Below are positions 8,444 to 16,383 of a DNA stretch of 64,000 bases, piece by piece (position 1 is the stretch's first letter; the number at the start of each line of letters is the position of its first letter). The stretch comes from CAVVNN01 sp963749605. Its GTDB lineage: Bacteria; Actinomycetota; Thermoleophilia; Solirubrobacterales; 70-9. The DNA lies in the NCBI GenBank assembly GCA_963749605.1, contig CAVVNN010000002.1, positions 62,001 to 126,000 on the forward strand, read 5' to 3'. A program made the translations under genes and the position numbers. The notes beneath the pieces are model-generated. The model was not told where the DNA came from. It did no database searches and saw only the letters and a program-made list of their open reading frames with translations.

Positions 8444-9454
8444 TTGAAGCCGACAGCGCCTCTGGAAGAGCGAGTCCGCGCATGGGAGGCCGAGTTCCTC
8501 TCCGATTCGGCGACTCCGTCCTACCCTGCGCGCCGCCGCGCCGAGGAGTCCGACAGCCCCGTCCGCACCCCCTTCCAGCGTGACCGCGACCGGATCGTCC
8601 ACTCGAAGTCCTTTCGCCGCCTCAAGCACAAGACGCAGGTCTTCGTCGCCCCCGAGGGCGACCACTATCGGACCCGGCTCACCCACACGCTGGAGGCCTG
8701 CGGGATCGCCCGCACGGTTGCCCGCGCGCTCGGTCTCAACGAGGATCTGACCGAGGCGATCGGGCTCGGCCACGACCTCGGCCACCCGCCCTTCGGCCAC
8801 AGCGGCGAGGAGGCGCTCGACGAGGCGCTGCGCGAGCGCTGCGATGGCGAGTTCAAGCACAACGTCCACTCGCTGCGGGTGGTCGACGTGCTCGAGCGCG
8901 ACGGCCACGGCCTCAACCTCACCGAGCAGGTCCGCGACGGCATCCTCAACCACACCGGGTCGCGCAAGCCGGCGACGCTGGAGGGGCGGATCGTGAAGCT
9001 GGTCGACCGCGTCGCCTACATAAACCACGACATCGACGACGCGCTGCGGGCCGGGATCCTGCACCGCTCCGACCTGCCCGCGGCCGAGATCGGGCTGCTT
9101 GGCCCGACCGGGTCGAAGCGGATCGACACGCTGGTGCGCGACATCGTCGAGCGCTCGGCGGCGGCCGGAGACATCGAACAGAGCGAGGAGATCGGCGGCG
9201 CGATGCTGCGGCTGCGCAAGTTCATGTTCGACAACGTCTATCTGGGGCCGGCGGCGCGGCGCGAGCACGACCGCGTCCACCGCACCCTGCGCGGCCTCTT
9301 CGACCACTACCTCGAGCACCCCGGCGACGTACCCGAGTGGGAGCCGGGCGCGAGCGAGTGCCAGCGGGTCACCGACTACATCGCCGGGATGACCGACCGC
9401 TACTGCATCGCCCGCTTCACCGAGCTGACGATCCCCGAGCAGGCCCGCTTCTGA
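8444..9454 (+). CDS. dgt: Deoxyguanosinetriphosphate triphosphohydrolase-like protein
   Basis: 336 residues of the HD superfamily. Visible features are the N-terminal SPVRTPFQRDRDRIVHSKSF and FRRLKHKTQVF, metal-site motifs HTLEACGIARTVARALGLN and GHDLGHPPFGHSGEEAL, and a later IVKLVDRVAYINHDIDDALR with the final metal Asp. Members hydrolyse dNTPs to deoxynucleosides and triphosphate. The start is TTG at 8444, since the conserved N terminus leaves no better start in frame. The stop overlaps the dnaG start (TGATG at 9452-9456), the usual dgt-dnaG pairing of high-GC Gram-positives. Confidence 0.93.
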   Translation: MKPTAPLEERVRAWEAEFLSDSATPSYPARRRAEESDSPVRTPFQRDRDRIVHSKSFRRLKHKTQVFVAPEGDHYRTRLTHTLEACGIARTVARALGLNEDLTEAIGLGHDLGHPPFGHSGEEALDEALRERCDGEFKHNVHSLRVVDVLERDGHGLNLTEQVRDGILNHTGSRKPATLEGRIVKLVDRVAYINHDIDDALRAGILHRSDLPAAEIGLLGPTGSKRIDTLVRDIVERSAAAGDIEQSEEIGGAMLRLRKFMFDNVYLGPAARREHDRVHRTLRGLFDHYLEHPGDVPEWEPGASECQRVTDYIAGMTDRYCIARFTELTIPEQARF

Positions 9455-11229
9455 TGGCGTTGATCTCTGCCGAGAGCGTCGAGCGGGTCAAGCAGGCGGC
9501 CGACATCGTCGAGGTGATCTCGACCCACACCGACCTGCGCCGCCAGGGCGCCCGTTGGGTCGGGCTCTGCCCGTTCCACGAGGAGCGCACTCCCTCCTTC
9601 TCGGTCGATGCGCAGGAGAAGCTCTACCACTGCTTCGGCTGCGGGGTCGGCGGCGACACGATCAAGTTCGTCGAGGAGAAGGAGGGGCTGGGCTTCGCAG
9701 AGGCGGTCGAGTTGCTTGCCGACCGCTACGGGGTCGAGCTGGAGCGGGAGCGGGAGGACCCGCAGGCTGAGGCGCGCCGCCAGCAGCGGCGCCGGCTGGA
9801 GGAGCTGCTGCAGCGCACCTCGACCTTCTACGCCGGCTACCTCTGGGAGTCGGAGGAGGCCGGCAGGGCGCGCGAGTACCTGGCCGGGCGCGGGCTGGGC
9901 GAGGAGACTCTGCGCGGCTTCGGCGTCGGCTACGCGCCGAGCGCCTGGGACACGGTGCTGCTGCGCGGTCAGCGGGCCGGGTTCCGGGTCGAGGAGCTGC
10001 GCCAGGTCGGCCTGGCCCAGCGCGGGCGCGGCGGCGGCGAGTACGACCGCTTCCGCTCCCGGATCATGTTCCCGATCCGCGACCGGCGCGGCCGCACGCT
10101 CGGCTTCGGCGGCCGGGCGATGCGCGCCGACCAGGGCGCCAAGTACGTCAACACCGCCGAGACCGACTTCTTCCACAAGAGCCGCATGCTCTACGGCGTC
10201 GACCTGGCCAAGGCCGCGATCGCCAAGGCGGGACGGGCGGTGGTGGCGGAGGGCTACACCGACGTGCTGGCGCTGCACCAGGCCGGGGTCGAGGAGGCGG
10301 TCGGGGTGATGGGCACGGCGATCACCGACGAGCAGGTCGCGGCCCTCTCGGGGATGGTCGAGGAGGTGGTCCTGGCCCTCGACGCCGACGCCGCCGGACA
10401 GGAGGCGATGCTGCGAGCGCAACGGGTGGCGTCGGGCCGCAAGATGAGGCTGCGCGTGGCGCCGATGCCGGCGGGTGAGGACCCCGCCGAGATGATGACC
10501 GCCGAGGGAGGGGCCGAGCGCTTCCGCGAGCTGGTCGAGGGGGCGGTCGACCTTCCCGCCTTCCAGGTGGGGATGGTGCTCGACAGGACGGATGTCTCCT
10601 CGCCGGCCGAGCGCGACCGGGCGCTGGCGGAGGTGGCGCCGGTGATGGCGGGGATGGGGGAGACGGCGAGCCGCGAAGAGCTGGTGCGGCAGGTGGCCGA
10701 CCGCCTCGACCTGGAGCCGGCGATGGTGATGGGACGGGTGGTGGCGGCTCAGCCGGCGACCGGCGGCTCCGCCGAGCCGCCGCAGCGCCAAGCAGCCGGC
10801 GCGCCCAAACGGCGCTCCGCCGAGCTGACCTCGCGCGAGCGCCGCGAGCGGGCGCTGCTGGCGATGTGCATCGCGCTGCCCGACGAGGGCCGCGAGTACC
10901 TGGCCCGCCTCGGCGTCGCCCACCTCTCGCCGCTGGGCGCCCGCGCCGCCGCCTGGTTGCGGGCGCACCCCGAGGACCCCGCGTCCAACCTCCCCCAGGA
11001 CGACGACGAGCTGGCCAGCCTGATCGCCGAGCTGGTCATCCTCTCCCACGACGAACCCGCCTCCGCCGAGGCGATGGAGCTCAACTTCCTCCTGCTCGAG
11101 CAGCGCCGCCTCGAGGCCGAGATCGCCGCCGCGGGCCAGGCAGGCGAACCCGAGCGCCGCGCCAACCTGAGCCGAGAGCGCGCCGCCCTGGTCGAGCGCA
11201 TAGCCCGCACCGAGCGCGTCGGCAGCTGA
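9454..11229 (+). CDS. dnaG: DNA primase DnaG
   Basis: 591 residues. The N-terminal CHC2 zinc-binding domain is CPFHEERTPSFSV and YHCFGCGVGGD. The catalytic core with TOPRIM follows (VVAEGYTDVLALHQAG, then VLALDADAAGQEAM), and a C-terminal helicase-interacting region of about 190 residues ends the protein. It synthesises RNA primers at the replication fork. ATG 9454 overlaps the dgt stop. A low-complexity linker (AQPATGGSAEPPQRQAAGAP) joins core and C-terminal domain. No rpoD follows, unlike the classical macromolecular-synthesis operon. Confidence 0.96.
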   Translation: MALISAESVERVKQAADIVEVISTHTDLRRQGARWVGLCPFHEERTPSFSVDAQEKLYHCFGCGVGGDTIKFVEEKEGLGFAEAVELLADRYGVELEREREDPQAEARRQQRRRLEELLQRTSTFYAGYLWESEEAGRAREYLAGRGLGEETLRGFGVGYAPSAWDTVLLRGQRAGFRVEELRQVGLAQRGRGGGEYDRFRSRIMFPIRDRRGRTLGFGGRAMRADQGAKYVNTAETDFFHKSRMLYGVDLAKAAIAKAGRAVVAEGYTDVLALHQAGVEEAVGVMGTAITDEQVAALSGMVEEVVLALDADAAGQEAMLRAQRVASGRKMRLRVAPMPAGEDPAEMMTAEGGAERFRELVEGAVDLPAFQVGMVLDRTDVSSPAERDRALAEVAPVMAGMGETASREELVRQVADRLDLEPAMVMGRVVAAQPATGGSAEPPQRQAAGAPKRRSAELTSRERRERALLAMCIALPDEGREYLARLGVAHLSPLGARAAAWLRAHPEDPASNLPQDDDELASLIAELVILSHDEPASAEAMELNFLLLEQRRLEAEIAAAGQAGEPERRANLSRERAALVERIARTERVGS

Positions 11230-11288
11230 TTCATAGATACGAACCGGTGTTCGTGTGTTTCGTCCGACTCGCGCGACATATTGTCTGC

Positions 11289-11882
11289 ATGGAGAAGCAA
11301 GATGCCCGACGGTCAAGCGGCCTGACACGTGAGCAGTTGGAGCCGCTGGTGGCTGAGGGTTTGACCATCGAGAAGATTGCCCAGCGCATCGGGGTCAGCG
11401 ACTCCACGGCGAAGAAGTGGCTGAAGCGACATGGGCTTCAGACCCGCGGGACGAAAAGGCGCGCGACGCTTGCCGCAATGCGGGAGACAGGGGAGCAAGA
11501 CACCCATCTCGAGTGTCGGCAGCATGGGCTGACGAGGTTCGTGGCTGTCGGCTCGGCGCCCCGCCTCCGCTGTGCGAAATGTCGATCCGAGGCCGTGGCG
11601 CGGCGACGGAGAAAGGTGAAGGAGATTCTCGTGGCGGAGGCAGGCGGCAAGTGTCTGCTGTGCGGCTACTCAAAGCACTCCGTCGCACTCCAGTTCCACC
11701 ACCTTGATCCCTCGACCAAATCATTCGGCCTGGGCGTTCGTGGGATCACCCGCTCCATTGCGAAGCTGCGGGAGGAGGCAGAGAAGTGCATCCTCCTTTG
11801 CGCCAATTGCCATGCAGAAGTTGAGGCCGGTGTGACCGGGCTACCGGTAAGGTCCCGGGAGGTCGGTGTCAATCCGAGGTAG
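11289..11882 (+). CDS. HTH-HNH endonuclease-like protein
   Basis: 197 residues. The N-terminal helix-turn-helix (EGLTIEKIAQRIGVSDSTAK) leads to KWLKRHGLQT. A zinc-ribbon-like CRQHG and CAKCRS pair follows. The C-terminal HNH region has CLLCGYSKHSVALQFHHLDP and CILLCANCHAEVEAG. Related stand-alone HNH proteins are common in Solirubrobacterales genomes. No partner gene indicates a restriction or intron system. The DNA is visibly less GC-rich than the flanks, and the gene ends 28 nt before a tRNA gene, which together suggest acquisition by transfer. Target DNA is unknown. Confidence 0.75.
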   Translation: MEKQDARRSSGLTREQLEPLVAEGLTIEKIAQRIGVSDSTAKKWLKRHGLQTRGTKRRATLAAMRETGEQDTHLECRQHGLTRFVAVGSAPRLRCAKCRSEAVARRRRKVKEILVAEAGGKCLLCGYSKHSVALQFHHLDPSTKSFGLGVRGITRSIAKLREEAEKCILLCANCHAEVEAGVTGLPVRSREVGVNPR

Positions 11883-11909
11883 CAGTTTCGGATTAGCACG
11901 ACGCGTTAA

Positions 11910-11982
11910 TCCGGGGTAGCTCAACTGGAAGAGCATTCGGCCGTTAACCGAAGGGTTGTGGGTTCGAGTCCCACCCCCGGAG
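11910..11982 (+). tRNA. tRNA-Asn(GTT)
   Basis: A 73-nt cloverleaf. The acceptor stem is TCCGGGG with CCCCGGA, the anticodon stem TTCGG with CCGAA encloses loop CCGTTAA, and the T stem GTGGG with CCCAC encloses TTCGAGT. Anticodon GTT reads Asn codons. The 3' CCA is not encoded. Position 33 is C instead of the near-universal T. The 3' half overlaps, on the other strand, the end of the glycosyltransferase gene. Confidence 0.93.
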
Positions 11983-13188
11983 CTCTTTTCTCGCAGCCGC
12001 TTTGCGGCTGGCGAGCCGTTCGACCAGCTCGGCGCCGCGCTCGGCGCCGTCGTGCTCGCGGGACCAGGCGGCTAGCTCGCCGGCCCGGTGGGAGAAGGAC
12101 CTCTCGCCGAGCAGGCGGCGGATGGCCCAGCGCAGCGGCCCCGGGCGGCAGAGGCGCCAGGGGACCGAGAGGCCGGCCCCGGCCCAGGCGACTCGCATCG
12201 CCGTCTCGCTCATGTCGCCGGTGATCGGGCAGACCAGGACCGGGGTGCCGGCGCCGAGCGCCCGCGCCACGGTGCCGTGGCCGCCGTGGGAGACGACCAG
12301 CGCGGCGGCCGGCATCAGCTGGCTGTAGCTGAGCCATTCGACCAGGACCGCGTTGGGCGGGACCTCGATCGGGCGCTGCGGGACGACGCGGTTGGTGGTC
12401 GCGACGACCCGCACCGGCTCCTCGGCGAGTGCCTTCAGCGCGATCCGCACCAGGCGGTTTTCGGAGTCGTGCGCCGTGCTCGGCGCGACCAGCACCAGCG
12501 GCGCGTCGCCGGGCGGCAGCTCGATCTCGGGATGCGGCTGCTCGAAGGTCATCGGGCCGGTCACCTCGACGCCCGCCGGCCAGCTGCGCGGGTACTCGAG
12601 CTGGGGGAAGGTGGCGACCAGCGCCAGGTCGGGGCTGATTCCGCCGTGGAAGCGCGCGACTGGCGGTAGGCCCAGGCGCTCCCGCTGCGCGTTGAGGTCG
12701 CGGCGGCCGTGCTCGAGCCCGACGTTCAGCGCCCGCTGGCCGGCGCGCCAAACGCCCCGCCCCAACGGCGTGCGCGGCCGGCGCAGTCCGACGGCGAAGA
12801 ACGGCATCCCCGGCTCGACCACCGGGTAGATGTGGGGGATCAGCGTCGCCAGCGGCACTCCCGCCTTCTCGGCGGCCAGCGAGGGCGCCAGGGTGAGGAT
12901 GTCGCTGACGGCGACGTGCGGGCGCATCTCCTCCAACAGTGGCAGCAGCGCCCGCGCCGCCTCCGCCGCATGGTCGCCGTCGGCCGAGTCGGGGTCGGGC
13001 GGGGGGAACATCCGGTATTCCTCGGCCGCGGTGAAGCCGAGCCCGGCGCCCTCGACCACCCCCCGGCGCTCCTCCCAGGTCTCGACGACCACCTCGTGCC
13101 CGCGCCCCGCCAGCGCTTGGCCCAGGGAGATCGCAGGGAAGACGTGGCCAGGGTCGCCGAACGCCGCGACCAGCACGCGCAGGTTCAT
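11944..13188 (-). CDS. GT-B glycosyltransferase, UGT/MGT-like
   Basis: 414 residues. The N-terminal domain begins MNLRVLVAAFGDPGHVFPAI, and the C-terminal half has the nucleotide-sugar-binding stretch SHGGHGTVARALGAGTPVLV of the family-1/28 GT-B fold (macrolide and UDP-glucuronosyl type). It probably glycosylates a lipid or small hydrophobic acceptor; the sugar and acceptor are not evident. It starts directly after the SDR stop codon (13189), so the two are co-transcribed. The last 12 or so codons run through the tRNA-Asn gene in antisense and the TAA stop lies in its anticodon, so the C-terminal WDSNPQPFG is tRNA-derived. Confidence 0.8.
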   Translation of the reverse strand: MNLRVLVAAFGDPGHVFPAISLGQALAGRGHEVVVETWEERRGVVEGAGLGFTAAEEYRMFPPPDPDSADGDHAAEAARALLPLLEEMRPHVAVSDILTLAPSLAAEKAGVPLATLIPHIYPVVEPGMPFFAVGLRRPRTPLGRGVWRAGQRALNVGLEHGRRDLNAQRERLGLPPVARFHGGISPDLALVATFPQLEYPRSWPAGVEVTGPMTFEQPHPEIELPPGDAPLVLVAPSTAHDSENRLVRIALKALAEEPVRVVATTNRVVPQRPIEVPPNAVLVEWLSYSQLMPAAALVVSHGGHGTVARALGAGTPVLVCPITGDMSETAMRVAWAGAGLSVPWRLCRPGPLRWAIRRLLGERSFSHRAGELAAWSREHDGAERGAELVERLASRKAAARKELRGWDSNPQPFG

Positions 13189-13920
13189 CTAGGGAGTATC
13201 GAGCCCCTCGCCGGGCCGGGTGAAGACGATCTCCGGCACGTGGCAGTTGGGCGAGGTGCGCAGCAGGAACAGCACCGCCTCGGCGATGTCGGAGGGTTGG
13301 ATCATCTGCTCGGCGGGAACCTGGCCCTTGGCGAACTCGGTCATCGCCGTGTCGACGAATCCGGGCGCCAGGGCGGTGCACTGGATCCCGGCTCCGCCGG
13401 CCTCGCGGTGGGTCGACTGGGTGAAGTTGATCACCGCCGCCTTGGTCGCCGCGTAGATCGAGAGCCACGCCTGCCCGCTCTTGCCGGCGATCGATGCCGT
13501 GTTGACGATCAGCGCCTTGCCGTGCTCGGCGCCGGCCTCGCGCAGCAGCGGCAGGCCCTCGCGGGTGCCGATGATCAGCGCCCTCAGGTTGACGCCGAGC
13601 TGCATGTCGAGGTGCTTGGTCTGGATCTCCTCCATCGGCGCGCCGATCCCGACCCCCGCGTTGTTGACGAGAACGTCGAGGCGGCCGTAGGCCTCACGGT
13701 GCTTGGCGAAGACGCCGACCACGTCCTCCTCGTCGGTCATGTTGGCGGCGACGCTCTGCACCTCGCACCCTTCGGCGCGCAGCCCCTCGGCCGCCGCCTC
13801 CAGCTTCTCGGGGCGGCGAGCGGAGACCGTCAGCGCGTAACCCTCCTGCCCGAGGGCGCGGGCGATGGCCAGGCCGATCCCACTGGAGCCCCCCGTAATC
13901 AGCGCTGCTCGCTCCGCCAT
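13189..13920 (-). CDS. Short-chain dehydrogenase/reductase
   Basis: 243 residues with classical SDR features: cofactor motif TGGSSGIG near residue 10, NNAG near 90, catalytic Ser in NTASIAGKSG near 140 and YAATK near 155. Arg residues after the second strand (SARRPEKL) favour NADP(H). ATG 13920 is preferred because the cofactor strand begins at once; upstream in-frame sequence shows no conserved residues. It is the first gene of a two-gene unit with the glycosyltransferase. The substrate is unknown. Confidence 0.85.
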   Translation of the reverse strand: MAERAALITGGSSGIGLAIARALGQEGYALTVSARRPEKLEAAAEGLRAEGCEVQSVAANMTDEEDVVGVFAKHREAYGRLDVLVNNAGVGIGAPMEEIQTKHLDMQLGVNLRALIIGTREGLPLLREAGAEHGKALIVNTASIAGKSGQAWLSIYAATKAAVINFTQSTHREAGGAGIQCTALAPGFVDTAMTEFAKGQVPAEQMIQPSDIAEAVLFLLRTSPNCHVPEIVFTRPGEGLDTP

Positions 13921-13975
13921 CTTCCGCTCCTTCCCGGTTCGCTGAGGTCGCGCGCACCCTATAGGCCTCAATAAC

Positions 13976-15061
13976 ATGCCGCGGATGCGCGCTTTCCGAG
14001 CAATCGACGCTCTCGCCTGCCTACTTGCCGCGGCTGCCCTGCTCGGCGGCTGTGGTTCGAGCTCCGATTCCTCGACCTCCTCGTCCGGCCCGGTCGAGAG
14101 TCGCCCAGCCCCCCCGAAGAGCGAGTTCCCCAGCGCCAAGGGCAAGACCCTCGCCGAAGTGCTCGAATCGGCCGACGGCCCCTCCGAACTGGTCGTCTCG
14201 CCGGCGGCGATGGTCTTCTACAAGGGCGAGAACCGCTACCCGTTCGGCGTCTTCCAGCGCGACCGCACCCAGGTCCCGGACGCGAAGGTCGCCCTCTACT
14301 TCGCCAAGGTGCCGCCGGCGAGCAAAGGCAACAAGCCGCAGAAAGCCGAATCGGAAGGCAAGGCCGCCAGGGCCACGGCGGAAATGAAAGCGCTCGAACA
14401 GCCGGCGGTGGGGCCGTTCCCGTCCGCGATCGAAAGCCTCGCCACCCAGCCCGCCTTCCGCGCCAAGACGACATCTGACGACCCCGACGCCGCCTCGGTC
14501 GTCTACACCACCGACGTCGACTTCCCCAGCGAAGGAGAGTGGCGAATCGTCGCCCTGATCAAGGAGGGCGACAAGACCGCCGCGACGCTGCTGCCGAGCG
14601 CCGTCGTCGGCGAATTCACCAAGGTGCCACAGGTCGGTCAGAAGGCCCCGTTGATCCACACGCCGACGCCCGCCAGCGTCGGCGGCGACCTCTCCAAGAT
14701 CACCACGCGGATTCCGCCCGACACCCAGAACCGGGTCGACTACGCGGACGTGCTGGGGAAAGAACCGATCGTCCTCTTGTTTGCGACCCCCCAGTTCTGC
14801 CAGAGTCGGGTCTGCGGCCCGGTCGTCGACGTGGCTGAGCAGGTCAAGCAGCTCTACGGCGACAAGGCGGCGTTCATCCACATGGAGATCTACGAAGAAA
14901 ACGAACCGCCGAAGACCCGGCCGCAGGTCAGGGCCTTCCACCTGCCGACCGAGCCCTGGCTGTTCGCGATCGGCCGCGACGGCACCGTCAAGCAGGTCGT
15001 CGAGGGCGCCTTCGGCGTGCCCCTGATGACCAAGGTGGTCAAGGAAGTGACGGGCGAATGA
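13976..15061 (+). CDS. Lipoprotein with C-terminal thioredoxin-like domain
   Basis: 361 residues. The N-terminal lipoprotein signal ends in LLGGCGSSSDSS (lipobox Cys near residue 25). The middle region holds beta-rich sequence with a Lys/Ala-rich insertion near residues 120-140. The C-terminal part (VDYADVLGKEPIVLLFATPQ then FCQSRVCGPVVD) resembles a thioredoxin or SCO-like fold, with a CQSRVC pair in place of CxxC. It is anchored outside the membrane. A divergent gap of 55 nt separates it from the SDR gene. The last codons overlap the Hpt gene (ATGA at 15058). Confidence 0.7.
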   Translation: MPRMRAFRAIDALACLLAAAALLGGCGSSSDSSTSSSGPVESRPAPPKSEFPSAKGKTLAEVLESADGPSELVVSPAAMVFYKGENRYPFGVFQRDRTQVPDAKVALYFAKVPPASKGNKPQKAESEGKAARATAEMKALEQPAVGPFPSAIESLATQPAFRAKTTSDDPDAASVVYTTDVDFPSEGEWRIVALIKEGDKTAATLLPSAVVGEFTKVPQVGQKAPLIHTPTPASVGGDLSKITTRIPPDTQNRVDYADVLGKEPIVLLFATPQFCQSRVCGPVVDVAEQVKQLYGDKAAFIHMEIYEENEPPKTRPQVRAFHLPTEPWLFAIGRDGTVKQVVEGAFGVPLMTKVVKEVTGE

Positions 15062-15423
15062 GCGAGAAGGCCAGCCCTGACGCGGAGCTGCTGGAGTCCT
15101 TCGCCGCCGAGGCGCGGCGTCGCTGCGACGTGATCGCCGCCGGATTGGCGACCGAGACCAGCGACTTCGAGACGATGCGTGTCGAAGCCCACGCCCTGAA
15201 GGGGACGGCGGGCGTCGTCGGCCTGCAGCGCCTCGCCGAGCTGGCCGGCCTGATGGAGTCCGACCTCGCCGAAGCGAAGAAGACCGGCGTCATCCGCGGT
15301 GGCCGCGACCACCAGATAGCCGACGCCGCCAAGGCTCTCGCCGAAGGAGCCGCGGCCGCGGCCGAAGGCAAGGAGGAGCCACCCGACGTGGGCCGCTCCC
15401 TCGCCCAGCTGTTCAGCGCCTAG
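15058..15423 (+). CDS. Stand-alone Hpt (histidine phosphotransfer) protein
   Basis: 121 residues, mostly helical, with the phosphotransfer motif AHALKGTAG; the phosphorylatable residue is His45. Such proteins relay phosphate between hybrid kinases and response regulators. No kinase or regulator adjoins it; the nearest two-component pairs are at 19.7-21.5 kb and 42.4-43.9 kb. The 4-nt overlap with the upstream thioredoxin-like lipoprotein gene suggests coupled translation. The final 30 residues are Ala/Glu-rich and probably flexible. Confidence 0.8.
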   Translation: MSEKASPDAELLESFAAEARRRCDVIAAGLATETSDFETMRVEAHALKGTAGVVGLQRLAELAGLMESDLAEAKKTGVIRGGRDHQIADAAKALAEGAAAAAEGKEEPPDVGRSLAQLFSA

Positions 15424-15436
15424 TCGACCCGCCCTC

Positions 15437-16120
15437 ATGCTCCTTCGCAGGCACATCTCCAGCGCCCTGGCGATCTTCGCCATCGCGGCCCCCCTCGCCG
15501 GCTGCGGCGGCGGCTCGAGCACCGCCCCGAGTAAGCCGTTTGCGCCGCAGGCCTCCCTGAGGGCCGTGGGCGGCACGGTCCGCACCGACAAGCCGCAGTT
15601 CGTGCTCCATGTAAAGGCGCGGCCGGGAGACGCCGGCATCCGCTCGGCGGCGATCACCCTCCCGCCAGCTGTCATCGTCGACCAAGCGGCGCTCGGCAAC
15701 CTCTGTAGCAAGCGCGAGCTGAAGGCCGACGACTGCGCCGGGCGCAAGCGAATGGGTCTCGCCCGCGTCCTCAGCCCGGCCTACGGCCGGGCGCTCTCCG
15801 GGCCGGTCTACGCGGTCTCGGGGTTCGGCGGACTGCCCCGCCTCTTCTACGTGCTGGGCGGCCCGGCAAAGATTCTCCTGCAGGGCCGGATCGCCAGCCA
15901 GGGGGCGCGGCTCCAGGCGGGCGTCGACAACGTTCCCGACACGCCGCTGAAGACCTTCGAGCTCAGGATCGACGGCGGCAAGCCCGGCTACCTGATCCTC
16001 AGCCGCAACATCTGCCGGACCAAGACGACGGCAAACGCCTCCTTCGCAAGCCAGGGCGGCGATACCTATGCGCAGCGGATCCCGGTCAAGGCCGACTGCG
16101 GTGGCACCCCGCATTCGTAA
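15437..16120 (+). CDS. Secreted lipoprotein of unknown function
   Basis: 227 residues. The lipoprotein signal ends in PLAGCGGGSST (lipobox Cys near 23). The mature part is beta-rich with LPPAVIVDQAALGNLCSK, GPVYAVSGFG, LFYVLGGPAK, VPDTPLKTFELRIDGG and conserved Cys residues. The repeated pattern of a Cys-containing strand, GPVY and PDTPLKTF recalls large surface proteins of Solirubrobacterales, but the function is unknown. It follows the Hpt gene by 13 nt. Confidence 0.65.
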   Translation: MLLRRHISSALAIFAIAAPLAGCGGGSSTAPSKPFAPQASLRAVGGTVRTDKPQFVLHVKARPGDAGIRSAAITLPPAVIVDQAALGNLCSKRELKADDCAGRKRMGLARVLSPAYGRALSGPVYAVSGFGGLPRLFYVLGGPAKILLQGRIASQGARLQAGVDNVPDTPLKTFELRIDGGKPGYLILSRNICRTKTTANASFASQGGDTYAQRIPVKADCGGTPHS

Positions 16121-16138
16121 GCCATAATCGAGCCCCCG

Positions 16139-16212
16139 GGGGCGGTAGCTCAGTTGGTCAGAGCACGGGACTCATAATCCCTTGGTCGCTGGTTCGAGTC
16201 CAGCCCGCCCCA
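16139..16212 (+). tRNA. tRNA with CAT anticodon, probably Ile2
   Basis: A 74-nt cloverleaf. The acceptor GGGGCGG pairs with CCGCCCC, the anticodon loop is CTCATAA, and the T stem GCTGG with CCAGC encloses TTCGAGT. G1-C72 pairing rules out the initiator. The run from the anticodon loop to the T arm (CTTGGTCGCTGG) matches E. coli tRNA-Ile2 rather than elongator tRNA-Met, so this is probably the TilS-modified Ile2 that reads AUA. Elongator Met remains possible. CCA is not encoded. A CATAAT -10 element lies at 16123-16128. Confidence 0.85.
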
Positions 16213-16383
16213 TTTCCTCACCGGAGGCGAGCTCAGTTCGGCACGAAAGACCGAAATTAGCCTCCGACTCCACCGCTTTATCGGCCCCGACCCACTGTCC
16301 ACCAAACGTAGGTCCACGACTTCGCCGCGATCCGCTCTGCTCGCGCTAAGGTGCCCGCAAGAAACCTCGATGGGGAGGGACAG

